Shown here piece after piece: positions 16,461 to 25,148 of a stretch of DNA of 33,958 nt; position 1 is the stretch's first letter, and every line of letters starts with the position of its first letter. The notes under the pieces are model-generated. The model did no database searches. It was not told where the DNA came from and was given only the letters and a program-made list of their open reading frames with translations. The DNA is from Clostridia bacterium. GTDB taxonomy: Bacteria; Bacillota; Clostridia; Christensenellales; CAG-917. The stretch lies in assembly GCA_028710495.1 (NCBI GenBank), contig JAQUST010000009.1, positions 24,552-58,509 on the forward strand. Reading direction: 5' to 3'. The position numbers and the translations under genes are program-made.

Positions 16461-18296
16461 ATGGATTATGACATTATTGTGATAGGAGGCGGACACGCTG
16501 GATGCGAAGCCGCACTAGCATCTGCAAGGATAGGACACTCGACATTGCTCGTGTGTTTGTCATACGACGCAATCGCACTTATGCCATGCAATCCTTCAAT
16601 CGGCGGAACTGCAAAAGGTCATCTTGTTCGTGAGATTGATGCGTTGGGCGGTGAAATGGGAGTGTGTGCAGACAAGAGTTTGCTTCAAATCAAAATGCTA
16701 AACCGCACCAAAGGACCTGCCGTTTATTCATTGCGCGGACAGGCGGACAAAAAGTGGTATCACAACAATATGATGAGCGCGCTAGATGCGGAGTCAAATC
16801 TCGACTTACTTGAATCGGAAGTTGCGCGGATTGAAACGGAAAACGGAAAAGTGAGCGGTGTGGAGCTAGCAAATGGAGAACGCATAACGGCAAAAGCAGT
16901 AGTTATTGCAACGGGTGTATATCTCAACGGGCGCACAATAATCGGTGAAGAAACAAAATCAAGCGGACCGAGCGGATATGCTCCGGCAACAATGCTTTCA
17001 AATAATCTTTTAGAATTAGGCATCGAAATCCGCCGTTTCAAAACAGGAACGCCAGCTCGCATTTATCGTGACAGCATCGACTTTTCAAAGATGGAAATTC
17101 AGGAAGGTGAAGATGTTTATTCGTTTTCGTTTATGACAGAAGAAAAGCTAGTCAATCTTATGCAGTGCTATCTTACTTACACAAATCAAACAACTCACGA
17201 AATAATAAAATCCAACATACATCGCAGTCCGCTTTACAACGGTTCAATAAAGGGCATAGGTCCTAGATACTGCCCGTCGATAGAAGACAAGGTTATGCGA
17301 TTTGCCGACAAGTTGCGGCATCAGGTGTTTATCGAGCCTGAAGGCTATGACAATGATGAAGTGTATGTCCAGGGAATGAGTTCTTCACTGCCTAAAGACG
17401 TGCAGGAAGCAATGTATCATTCCATAAGCGGAATGGAAAATTGCCGCTTTGCTAAATATGCTTATGCAATCGAATATGACTGCATAAATCCAATCGAACT
17501 TTCGCCCGCGCTCGCAGTAAAGAAAGTTACAGGATTATATAGTGCAGGACAATTCAATGGTTCAAGCGGGTATGAAGAAGCCGCAGCGCAAGGACTTATG
17601 GCAGGAATAAATGCTTGTCATTATATCGAAAACAAGCCAGCTTTTATTTTGGGTCGTGACAAAGCGTATATTGGCGTACTTATTGATGACTTGACCACAA
17701 AAGGAACGCCAGAGCCGTACAGAATGATGACAGCGCGCGCCGAACACCGCATATATTTGAGGCAAGACAACGCCGACCAGCGACTCACCGAAGACGGTTA
17801 TCGCTTGGGGCTTGTAAAAGAAGATAGATACACTCGCTACAAAGCAAAACTTGCACAAATTGAGGAGCTTGAAAATCTTTCGCACAAAGCCTTGCCCAAA
17901 GAGCAGACTTCTGCGTTGTTGACCGTGTTAAAAGAAGCTATTCCGGAACATCCTCTCACGCTTGCAGATTTAATGCGTCGCCCATCTGTACAGTTTGAAC
18001 ATTTGCGTCCGCTTGTCGACAGCAAATATTCTGATAATGTTTTGGAAACTTTGCAAGTTCAAATCAAGTATGAAGGTTATTTGAAAAAAGAATTTCAAGC
18101 CATACACGAACAACAAAGACTTGAGGGAAAAGCAATTCCCGTTGATTTGGACTACAAAACAATTAAAGGTCTAAGGATTGAAGCACAGCAAAAGCTGAAC
18201 AAAATCAAACCTCTAAATTTGGGGCAGGCATCAAGAATCTCGGGAGTATCTCCGGCAGATATTGCGGTGCTAATAGTATATTTGCAAAAACGCTGA
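16461..18296 (+). CDS. mnmG: tRNA uridine 5-carboxymethylaminomethyl modification enzyme
   Basis: The FAD and NADH-dependent partner of MnmE in wobble-uridine modification (GidA). The 611-residue product has the FAD motif IIVIGGGHAGCEAALASARIGHSTLLV at the start, NPSIGGTAKGHLVREIDALGGEMG, the catalytic-region GIGPRYCPSIEDK, the second nucleotide-binding stretch GLYSAGQFNGSSGYEEAAAQGLMAGINA, and the family C-terminal end SRISGVSPADIAVLIVYLQK. It follows mnmE by 138 bases, the expected order. rsmG (gidB), which usually comes next in Firmicutes, is absent; a terminator and the convergent spo0A follow instead. Confidence 0.97.
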   Translation: MDYDIIVIGGGHAGCEAALASARIGHSTLLVCLSYDAIALMPCNPSIGGTAKGHLVREIDALGGEMGVCADKSLLQIKMLNRTKGPAVYSLRGQADKKWYHNNMMSALDAESNLDLLESEVARIETENGKVSGVELANGERITAKAVVIATGVYLNGRTIIGEETKSSGPSGYAPATMLSNNLLELGIEIRRFKTGTPARIYRDSIDFSKMEIQEGEDVYSFSFMTEEKLVNLMQCYLTYTNQTTHEIIKSNIHRSPLYNGSIKGIGPRYCPSIEDKVMRFADKLRHQVFIEPEGYDNDEVYVQGMSSSLPKDVQEAMYHSISGMENCRFAKYAYAIEYDCINPIELSPALAVKKVTGLYSAGQFNGSSGYEEAAAQGLMAGINACHYIENKPAFILGRDKAYIGVLIDDLTTKGTPEPYRMMTARAEHRIYLRQDNADQRLTEDGYRLGLVKEDRYTRYKAKLAQIEELENLSHKALPKEQTSALLTVLKEAIPEHPLTLADLMRRPSVQFEHLRPLVDSKYSDNVLETLQVQIKYEGYLKKEFQAIHEQQRLEGKAIPVDLDYKTIKGLRIEAQQKLNKIKPLNLGQASRISGVSPADIAVLIVYLQKR

Positions 18297-18704
18297 TTGA
18301 TTGCGCAATTTGGAATGATGCGAATTCAAACAAAAGAATTCATTGCATTAACATACGCAAAAGAATGTGTTTGTTCGAACTTTTTTACTTTTTCAGACTG
18401 ACGCTCTTTATCACGATATCGTATTGCTAATAATCAAGTTTTCGAAATAACTATATTTAGGAATTACAATTTCACAATCAACAACAATCAACAACAATAA
18501 AAACTAAAATACAAATTTTTGATGTTATAAAAATAACAAGATATATATAATCGAAAAAAACAAAAGGTCGCGATAAATCGCGACCTTTTGCCTCCAACCC
18601 TTTCCCCTATCATATCATTTTTATGCCGATAACCGTGCAAGTGTACAATAGAAAGCGTCACTTCAAGCGGTGCAAATGTCGGCGGCTAAAAAAGAAATTG
18701 CTTT
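18297..18704. other. Convergent spacer between mnmG and spo0A
   Basis: 408 gene-free bases. It holds a strong bidirectional terminator (annotated separately) and two nearby GAATTC palindromes around 18320-18340. Nothing else is supported. Confidence 0.55.
18561..18590 (+). terminator. Bidirectional terminator between mnmG and spo0A
   Basis: A perfect 13-bp stem CAAAAGGTCGCGA / TCGCGACCTTTTG closes a TAAA loop. A-rich sequence lies before the stem and a T-run is built into the 3' arm, so it can serve both convergent genes. Confidence 0.9.
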
Positions 18705-19499
18705 TTATGCTCCTTCAAGCAGCATTTTATCGGCAACAAGAGCAATAAACTCCCCGTTTGTAGGCTTTTCATTCGCTGAATAAACCTTAATGCCGAAAAT
18801 GTTGTTGATGTTTTCAATTTTTCCTCTATTCCAAGCGACTTCGATTGCGTGTCTTATTGCGCGTTCAACTTTACTTGGTGAAGTGTCAAAATGTTCTGCA
18901 ATTGACGGATATAATCTTTTAGTGATTGAATTGATAATATCAGGTGATGCAACCGCCAATTTTATCGCCTCGCGCAAGAATTGATATCCTTTGATGTGCG
19001 CAGGAATTCCAACAGAAATAAAAATGCTTGCTATTTTTTCATCGAGTGAAATCACGCGGGTGCGTGCAGGCGCCATAGCCATTGTGTTTCGTTGAAATTG
19101 AGGTTGTTGCGGCGCGCTCGTTTGATCTTCTTTTCCGTAATCTTCCAAAAATCGTTTCATAGTATTGAAAGAAAACGGTTTCGCCAAAAAGTAGCTAGCA
19201 CCCATTCTAAGTGCTTTTGACACAAAACCGTCAGCAGATAACTGCGACATCATTATGACTGCTGGTTTTTTCTCCAAATGGTCAAGAGATAGAGCAGACA
19301 GCACGCCAAATCCGTCCAGTTCGGGCATTACAATGTCGAGCAAAACAAAATCAGGACAAAGTTTTTCAATTAATGAAGTAGCTTCAAGTCCATCGCTGGC
19401 AGTTCCAACAACTTCAAACTCTGAGAATTGTGAAAAGTATTCCTTCAAAGAAGTTTGGAATGCAGTATTATCATCAGCAATCAAAATCGTAGTTCTCAT
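18705..19499 (-). CDS. spo0A: Stage 0 sporulation response regulator Spo0A
   Basis: The master transcription factor for entry into sporulation. The start at 19499 (MRTTILIADDN) is chosen because a GGAGGGGG site lies six bases upstream; the track's longer ORF adds an improbable extension. That gives 264 residues. The receiver domain has the acidic pair ADD (D9/D10), the phosphoacceptor D55 in LLDIVMPELDG, the Ser switch in MMSQLSADG and the Lys in FLAKPF. The effector domain contains the Spo0A-specific DNA-reading region SITKRLYPSIAEHFDTSPSKVERAIRHAIEVAWNRG and ends NEKPTNGEFIALVADKM. It is monocistronic; the usual spoIVB neighbour is not seen. The family normally binds TGTCGAA boxes, and near-matches lie upstream. 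Confidence 0.97.
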   Translation of the reverse strand: MRTTILIADDNTAFQTSLKEYFSQFSEFEVVGTASDGLEATSLIEKLCPDFVLLDIVMPELDGFGVLSALSLDHLEKKPAVIMMSQLSADGFVSKALRMGASYFLAKPFSFNTMKRFLEDYGKEDQTSAPQQPQFQRNTMAMAPARTRVISLDEKIASIFISVGIPAHIKGYQFLREAIKLAVASPDIINSITKRLYPSIAEHFDTSPSKVERAIRHAIEVAWNRGKIENINNIFGIKVYSANEKPTNGEFIALVADKMLLEGA

Positions 19500-19727
19500 A
19501 TTTCCCCCTCCTATCCTTAACACCATATTATCATGCAAAAAAGCCATTTTCAAAAAAATTTGGTAAAAATCCTGATGTAAAAGGTCGAAAATTGAATTCT
19601 CATGTCAATGTATTGAGTTAGCGAAAATAAATGATAATAAATTGGTGAAAAATGCTAGAGAAATTTAATCTATAAAGAAATTTTAACACCAATTAACACT
19701 ATCTGCAAGGCTTTTTATAAACAAATA

Positions 19728-19760
19728 CACCATTTTTACACCAATTATTCACCATTTATT
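19728..19760. repeat. Helically phased 11-bp repeat array upstream of spo0A
   Basis: Three consecutive units begin with CACCA(T/A)TT at 19728, 19739 and 19750, exactly 11 bp apart. A fourth CACCAATT lies at 19687 and an inverted copy at 19640. The one-turn spacing is what a cooperatively binding protein would read. The binder is unknown. Confidence 0.75.
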
Positions 19761-19869
19761 TTACATATGACAAAATGCGACAAAAGCGTCAAAATGCGAC
19801 ACGATGATAACAAAAAAAATGACAAAATTCAAAAACCAACTAATGACAAATTTTAAATACCAAATTTTG

Positions 19870-19899
19870 TTTACTAAAAATTATAAAATCAAGTATAAA
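19870..19899 (+). promoter_or_regulatory. Promoter candidate for the small basic gene
   Basis: TTTACT (19870-19875) and TATAAA (19894-19899) are separated by 18 bases, about 50 bases upstream of the chosen ATG. Confidence 0.5.
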
Positions 19900-19948
19900 C
19901 AAAATGCGTATGGAAAAAATAATAGTATCAACAAAAAGGAGAACAACC

Positions 19949-20173
19949 ATGGCAAATCAAGTTAAAGATTCTGGAAACAGAGCAAAAAGCGGCAAAGCTA
20001 CGAGCGCTAATCAAACAAATCGTAGCACAAACAATGCAACTGATTGCAGTACCAAAAACAGTTATGAAATGAACACGCACACATCAAATCCAACAGGAAG
20101 AAGTGGTAACGCAGGCACAGAAGCGGCAAAAAGAAGCACAAGCAACGTTAAAGGAACAACAAAGAAAAAGTAA
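19949..20173 (+). CDS. Small, basic, low-complexity protein of unknown function
   Basis: I choose ATG 19949, eight bases after AAAAGGAG, rather than the track's start at 19904; this gives 74 residues beginning MANQVKDSGN. The product is almost entirely N, S, T, K, G, R and A with no hydrophobic core, one Cys, and a KGTTKKK end. It should be disordered and could bind nucleic acid or act as a small structural protein, but it does not match the alpha/beta or gamma SASP patterns I know. It is divergent from spo0A, has its own promoter and terminator, and is probably expressed. Function unknown. Confidence 0.6.
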   Translation: MANQVKDSGNRAKSGKATSANQTNRSTNNATDCSTKNSYEMNTHTSNPTGRSGNAGTEAAKRSTSNVKGTTKKK

Positions 20174-20212
20174 TTGTATTAGCAAAAAAGAAAATGTTTA
20201 AGTTAAAACAAA

Positions 20213-20254
20213 AAAAAGAAATCTCGCTAAATAAAGTGGGATTTCTTTTTATAA
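20213..20254 (+). terminator. Bidirectional terminator after the small basic gene
   Basis: AAAAAGAAATCTCGCT (20213-20228) pairs with AGTGGGATTTCTTTTT (20235-20250) with two G-U pairs and an AAATAA loop. It lies between convergent genes and can serve both. Confidence 0.85.
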
Positions 20255-20301
20255 TCAGAATAATTCAAACTGAAAAAAGTTGATGTTTTATCTAAGGAGT
20301 A

Positions 20302-20808
20302 TTAATTAGCATCCTCTTCATCATCATCGTCACTTTCTTCATCTTCATCTTCGTCAAAAGTGTCATTCTCATCAAAAGCGGTGATGGATTCATCAAAGTC
20401 ATCAACAAAATCTGAGCTCTCTTCGTCGTAATCATCATCCTCAGCTTCCTCTTCTTCTTGAAGCATCGATAATGAAATTTCGTTGGAGTCATCCTCATCA
20501 GTTGCCGTTTCATCTTCAACAAATTGTCGCCAGTCATCATCCTCGGCTACTTCATCGTCTTCTTCAACTTTTGGTTCAGGCTTCTTGACCAGTTTTTCGG
20601 TACGGCAAACTGCGCAGATATCTTCTCCCTCATCGAGGTAGTTGACCTTGCATTCAGGGCAAATGCGTTCTTCAAGTATTTCATCATCTTCGTCTTCAAT
20701 GAGCGAAATATTTGCTTTGCCGAGTTCGACTTTGCAAACATCGCATAAATCCTCAGAGTTCAAAATCCAATTCAGATCGCAGCGCGGACATTTTTTGTAG
20801 TTTCCCAT
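20302..20808 (-). CDS. Double zinc-ribbon protein with a very acidic tail
   Basis: The 168-residue product starts with two CxxC...CxxC modules: CPRCDLNWILNSEDLCDVC (residues 8-26) and CPECKVNYLDEGEDICAVC (about 50-68), each spaced to hold one zinc. From about residue 78 onward the sequence is dominated by Asp and Glu (EEEEAEDDDYDEESSDFVDDFDE, EDEDEESDDDDEEDAN). There is no membrane segment. The ATG follows AGAGGAATAT. Zinc ribbons often contact nucleic acids or proteins, while the tail could mimic nucleic acid or bind cations or basic proteins; both are inference. I do not recognise a named family. It faces the small basic protein convergently. Confidence 0.8.
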   Translation of the reverse strand: MGNYKKCPRCDLNWILNSEDLCDVCKVELGKANISLIEDEDDEILEERICPECKVNYLDEGEDICAVCRTEKLVKKPEPKVEEDDEVAEDDDWRQFVEDETATDEDDSNEISLSMLQEEEEAEDDDYDEESSDFVDDFDESITAFDENDTFDEDEDEESDDDDEEDAN

Positions 20809-21064
20809 ATATTCCTCTTTTAATTTTTTACCAAACTCTTATCAAAACATCTCAAAATATAGTCTTGATTTTCGCCTATATTATATTGACAACATTCACT
20901 CTTGTAAACTGTTTTTAAAAAAAAAATTATTTATTTTCAAAATCATCTTTAGAGTGTATTGTATGTGCGATAATCTGCAAAGTTCACAAACGAATTTTTC
21001 GTGTTTACTTTTTTATTGTATTATGTTATTATTTATAAAATAAAATGCAAGGAATAAAAAGAAA

Positions 21065-22423
21065 ATGACAAAACAATTCAAATTGAAAAAAAGAGTATTC
21101 AAAGGCATGCTGAACTCTGTATTTTTCCGTACGGGTATAGCTCTTATGGTGCTATTTTTGCTAACAAGCATGATGGCGTTTTTATTTTCTATTGGAACGA
21201 CAGATATTTTAGAATATGCTTTAAGCTTTGAAGCGATTCAAACAAGAGAAACCGTTATAGAGCGTGACGCAACGGGCTATTATAGCATAAAAGTTGCAAA
21301 TGAAGCAGACACAACTCCAATAAAAATCCTTCAACTCACAGACATTCACCTTGGCAATGGAGTCTGCACTCAGAAACAAGACCGATATGCAATCAATGCC
21401 GTTTATAAGGTTGTTAAGGCAGTTGAACCGGATCTTATAATGGTAACAGGCGATAGCGTTTATCCTGTGTTTATACAAACAATGACTTCGAATAATCTTG
21501 AACAGACAAAAGTATTTTGCAATATGATGGAGTCCATAGGTATTCCATGGGCTTATGCGTATGGAAATCACGATGAAGAAGTTTATGCAACACATCGCAA
21601 GTCAAGCTTGACCTCATATTATCAAAGTATTTCGTATGAAAACGGCGGAAAATGTTTGTTTACACCCGAACAAAGAATGATTGACTTAGAAAATGACACG
21701 GAATTTGAAATGTATGGAGAATTTTCAGGAGACGTCTATGGCGACTCCAATTATTTTATCAACGTTTTGAACAGTGACAGCTCACTGAATACGACTTGTT
21801 TAGTTATTGACAGCAATATGTACATTGAAGGAAGTTTGACTGACGGTTACGACAATATACACGAAGATCAGATTGAGTGGTATGAAAAAGAACTCACCAG
21901 AGTATCAAATTGTTACAATGCTCAAGACGGCACGTCAGGTCTTGCAAACTCTCTTGCATTTTATCACATTCCAAGCCAAGAATACTATGATGTTTGGAAT
22001 GCTTTAGAAAAACAATGCACAAAGCTGACCGATGAATGGGGCACGCATTTTGCAGAAGGAACGACAGAAAATATTGATGGAAACGATGTATATTATCATT
22101 ATGGTTATATGGGTGAAGGTTATCGTGACAATGGAGAGGCAATCATAAGTGATGCAAAATATTCTGACTTATTTTTTGAAAAATTAGTAGAACTTGGTTC
22201 AACAAAAGCAACGTTTGTCGGGCACGACCATAAAAATACATATTCAGTTACGTATAAGGGCATAATCTTAAATTTTGGACTTAGTATTGACAATCTTGCT
22301 TATGTGGACGTAGCAGATTATGAATATCGTGGCGGCACAATAATAGAGCTCGACGATTTCAGTGCGGACGGAGTATGGAATATGACAATATCCCAACTTA
22401 AGCTATCCGATATCGTTGACTAG
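21065..22423 (+). CDS. Membrane-anchored calcineurin-like metallophosphoesterase
   Basis: The 452-residue protein has a basic N-terminus and one membrane segment (FRTGIALMVLFLLTSMMAFLFSIG, about 22-45), so the catalytic domain should face outside. Metal-binding blocks are in order: LQLTDIHLG (DxH near 91-93), MVTGDSVY (about 127-134), YGNHDEE (about 164-170), a later His in LAFYHIPSQEYYDV, and VGHDHKN (about 384-390). These match the family's DxH, GD, GNHD/E, H and GHxH set. Substrates in this family range from nucleotides to phospholipids and cannot be read here. It is preceded by an AT-rich leader with a weak purine site and followed by a repeat-rich spacer. Confidence 0.88.
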   Translation: MTKQFKLKKRVFKGMLNSVFFRTGIALMVLFLLTSMMAFLFSIGTTDILEYALSFEAIQTRETVIERDATGYYSIKVANEADTTPIKILQLTDIHLGNGVCTQKQDRYAINAVYKVVKAVEPDLIMVTGDSVYPVFIQTMTSNNLEQTKVFCNMMESIGIPWAYAYGNHDEEVYATHRKSSLTSYYQSISYENGGKCLFTPEQRMIDLENDTEFEMYGEFSGDVYGDSNYFINVLNSDSSLNTTCLVIDSNMYIEGSLTDGYDNIHEDQIEWYEKELTRVSNCYNAQDGTSGLANSLAFYHIPSQEYYDVWNALEKQCTKLTDEWGTHFAEGTTENIDGNDVYYHYGYMGEGYRDNGEAIISDAKYSDLFFEKLVELGSTKATFVGHDHKNTYSVTYKGIILNFGLSIDNLAYVDVADYEYRGGTIIELDDFSADGVWNMTISQLKLSDIVD

Positions 22424-22781
22424 CAAAAAATAAGAAAAAAGCCTAGGCATTTTAGAAGTCTAATTTTTCACACCAAGTGCAATCTATTGACTTTTTTACG
22501 CTAGGTTGCTAACATTGCTAATTGCAAACGTTACAAGACGACGGTAGTATTTTTAATTGCTAAAAAAGCGAGCAGGCAATAATTGCGAATATCACTAGAC
22601 GGTAGCATGGCTAATTGCGAACATAGCGAGCAGGCAATAATAGCGAGTAACGTTAGATGGCAATATTGTTAACGACAACAAGCTAATTGCTCACCTAGTC
22701 AATTAATTATATTGATAATGGCAACAAAGCAACAAGCTAAAGAAGAATTATATTAACTTATTATACATATTAGAGGTATAT
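22424..22781. other. Spacer between the phosphoesterase and proS
   Basis: 358 gene-free bases dominated by a decayed 58-bp tandem repeat (annotated separately). A short GCCTAGGC palindrome follows the phosphoesterase gene but lacks a convincing U-run. No T-box leader ahead of proS is seen. Confidence 0.55.
22540..22680. repeat. Imperfect 58-bp tandem repeat upstream of proS
   Basis: Anchors GACGG (22540), GACGG (22598) and GATGG (22656) are each 58 bases apart. The intervening text is recognisably similar: taattgctaaaaaagcgagcaggcaataattgcga, then taattgcgaacatagcgagcaggcaataatagcga. The third unit is partial. No ORF runs through it. Confidence 0.85.
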
Positions 22782-24218
22782 ATGGCAGACAACAAACAAT
22801 TTGTAAAAGAAATAGCAGATATGAGTGCAGATTTTCCACAATGGTACACCGATGTGGTTTTGAAGACGGAGCTTGCAGATTACGGCCCAGTAAAAGGAAC
22901 TATGGTGATAAGACCGTACGGTTATGAAATTTGGGAAAACATACAGCACTCGCTTGACAGACGCTTCAAAGAAACGGGGCATAAGAATGCGTATTTTCCT
23001 CTTCTTATTCCGTATAGCTATCTTTTGAAAGAAGCGGAGCATGTGGAAGGATTTGCGCCTGAAGTTGCGCTAGTCACACATGTCGGCGACACTGAACTCG
23101 AAGAAAAGCTTGTTGTGCGCCCAACCAGTGAAACAATAATATGCGAGATGTACTCGCGTTGGGTACACAGTTATAGAGATTTGCCAGTGCTTATCAACCA
23201 ATGGGCAAACGTTGTGCGTTGGGAAAAGACAACGCGTCCGTTTTTGCGCACAAGTGAATTCTTGTGGCAGGAAGGGCACACTTTGCATATCACAAGCGAA
23301 GAAGCAAAAGAAGAAACCTTGAAAATGCTTGAGGTATATAGAGAGTTTATGCAAAATGTGCTTGCAATCGAGGTTTTGGTCGGTCGCAAGAGCGAAAAAG
23401 AAAAATTTGCAGGCGCGCAAGAAACTTATGCTATGGAAGCAATGATGTTAGATGGCAAAAGTTTGCAGGCAGGCACGTCGCACTTTTTCGGAAGAAACTT
23501 TTCGGATGCTTTTGATATCAAGTTTTTGGATAAAGACGGAACATTAAAAAATCCTTATCAAACAAGTTGGGGTGTTTCAACCCGTCTTATTGGTGCGCTT
23601 ATTATGGCGCATGGTGACCAAAGAGGACTGAAGTTGCCTCCAAGAGTTGCGCCTGTTCAATGTGTTATTATTCCGATAGCAACGCACAAAGCAGGAGTTT
23701 TGGACAAAGCTTATGAAATAGCGGAAGTTCTCAAAAATGCAGGAGTCCGAGTTGAAGTTGATGCCCGTGAGCAAAGTCCGGGCTGGAAGTTTAACGAATG
23801 GGAAATGAAGGGAGCGCCAATTCGTCTTGAAATAGGGCCTCGAGATATTGAAAACGGACAGTGTGTGCTAGCACGACGCGATACGCAGGAGAAGTCAACC
23901 GCTTTGTTGGCGGATATCTCAAGCACAGTCTTATCGCTTTTAGATGAAATACACAACAACATGTATGAGCAGTCAAAAGCATTTGTAAACAATCATATAA
24001 AGATTTGTTCAAATATGGATGAACTCACCACTGCAATCAATGAACAAAACTTCGTGAAAACAATGTGGTGCGGATGTCCTGAATGTGAAGCCGCCGTGAA
24101 GGCAGCCACTTCCGCATCGTCACGCGTTATGCCGTTTGACCAAACGCCGGTTGGCGACACTTGTGTATATTGCGGAAAGAAAGCAGACAAAGTGATTTAC
24201 TTTGCCAGAGCATATTAA
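22782..24218 (+). CDS. proS: Prolyl-tRNA synthetase, short (archaeal/eukaryote-like) type
   Basis: A class II synthetase that charges tRNA-Pro. The 478-residue form lacks the editing insertion of the long bacterial type. Visible features are motif 2 in VVRWEKTTRPFLRTSEFLWQEGHTLH, motif 3-region QTSWGVSTRLIGALIMAHGDQRGLKLPPRVAPVQCVIIPI, the anticodon-binding domain (about 280-390), and the extra C-terminal domain with Cys pairs CGCPEC and CVYC that ends in IYFARAY, typical of this type. The AGAGGT site precedes ATG 22782. ung starts two bases after the stop, so the two are co-transcribed and probably translationally coupled. Confidence 0.96.
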   Translation: MADNKQFVKEIADMSADFPQWYTDVVLKTELADYGPVKGTMVIRPYGYEIWENIQHSLDRRFKETGHKNAYFPLLIPYSYLLKEAEHVEGFAPEVALVTHVGDTELEEKLVVRPTSETIICEMYSRWVHSYRDLPVLINQWANVVRWEKTTRPFLRTSEFLWQEGHTLHITSEEAKEETLKMLEVYREFMQNVLAIEVLVGRKSEKEKFAGAQETYAMEAMMLDGKSLQAGTSHFFGRNFSDAFDIKFLDKDGTLKNPYQTSWGVSTRLIGALIMAHGDQRGLKLPPRVAPVQCVIIPIATHKAGVLDKAYEIAEVLKNAGVRVEVDAREQSPGWKFNEWEMKGAPIRLEIGPRDIENGQCVLARRDTQEKSTALLADISSTVLSLLDEIHNNMYEQSKAFVNNHIKICSNMDELTTAINEQNFVKTMWCGCPECEAAVKAATSASSRVMPFDQTPVGDTCVYCGKKADKVIYFARAY

Positions 24219-24220
24219 AA

Positions 24221-24883
24221 ATGGTAAATATAGGAAATAGTTGGGACAAGATGCTTGAAAGTGAGTTCGGCGCAGACTATTATCAAAAATTGCGCAGATT
24301 TTTGTCGGCAGAGTACAAAAATTGCACCATATTTCCAAATATGTATGATATATTCAATGCGCTTGTGTGGACGGCGTATGAAGATGTCAAGGTTGTTATT
24401 TTAGGTCAAGATCCCTATCACGGAAATGGACAAGCGCACGGTCTGTGCTTTTCGGTGCAAGAAGGCGTTCAACCGCCACCGTCGCTTGTGAACATATTCA
24501 AGGAAATATGCGCCGATTTGGGTATGAAATGCACAAGCGGATGTCTGGAAAACTGGGCAAGGCAAGGTGTTTTGTTGCTCAACACGGTTCTAACTGTGCG
24601 TGAAGCTCAACCCAATTCGCATCGTGGACAAGGTTGGGAAACATTCACGGACAAAATCATAGAAATGCTCAATGAACGCAGTAAGCCTGTCGTGTTTTTG
24701 CTTTGGGGCGCAAATGCAAGAAGCAAAAAGAAATTGATAACCGCGCCACAGCACCTTATTTTGGAAGCGCCGCATCCGTCGCCATTATCAGCTTATGCAG
24801 GGTTTATGGGTTGCAAGCACTTTTCAAAGACAAATGAGTTTCTTGTCAAGAACGGCGAAACCCCTATAAACTGGCGAACATAA
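24221..24883 (+). CDS. ung: Uracil-DNA glycosylase, family 1
   Basis: It excises uracil from DNA, starting base-excision repair of deaminated cytosine. I start at ATG 24221 (MVNIGNSWDK), giving 220 residues, the family size; the upstream TTG in the track lies inside proS. The water-activating motif VVILGQDPYHGNGQAHGL (Asp64), the loop PPPSLVNIFKE, NWARQGVLLLNTVLTV and the C-terminal motif LEAPHPSPLSAYAGFMGCKHFS are intact. There is no Shine-Dalgarno sequence, only a two-base gap after proS, so re-initiation after proS is likely. Confidence 0.97.
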   Translation: MVNIGNSWDKMLESEFGADYYQKLRRFLSAEYKNCTIFPNMYDIFNALVWTAYEDVKVVILGQDPYHGNGQAHGLCFSVQEGVQPPPSLVNIFKEICADLGMKCTSGCLENWARQGVLLLNTVLTVREAQPNSHRGQGWETFTDKIIEMLNERSKPVVFLLWGANARSKKKLITAPQHLILEAPHPSPLSAYAGFMGCKHFSKTNEFLVKNGETPINWRT

Positions 24884-25148
24884 CAACAGCTACGGTCTTT
24901 TTTACAAACAGACGCAAAATCAGTGTAAGAAAAAAGCGATAACAAAAAATAATAATTAAAGAAAAAAAACCGAATTCGCAAAGCAATATAATAAATAGAA
25001 ATATTAGTAAGATATAAAAACAAGAATATGTAAAATAAATACTAAGATAAAACTGTTATAAAATAAAAATAAATCTAAATAAATCTAAAACAGAAAAATT
25101 TAAACAAACAACACACAATTATTGTGTGAGAAAATGAAGGATAAAATT

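Larger units (their letters stand above)
19500..19948. promoter_or_regulatory. Divergent control region between spo0A and the small basic gene
   Basis: The 449-base divergent spacer contains, left to right: a GGTCGAA near-match to the 0A box (about 19587); an AATTGGTG motif (19640-19647) inverted relative to CACCAATT (19687-19694); a three-unit 11-bp array (19728-19760); two copies of TGTCGCA read on the reverse strand (ending near 19782 and 19801, 19 bp apart); and a promoter for the forward gene. On the reverse strand, TTGAAA and TAATAT with 17-base spacing lie about 30-55 bases before the spo0A start, a weak promoter candidate. Confidence 0.5.

Noticed and set aside
19728-19760. CRISPR-like or plasmid iteron interpretation of the 11-bp array
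   Set aside because: Units are too short and contiguous for CRISPR, and no rep or cas gene is nearby; an operator is the simpler reading.
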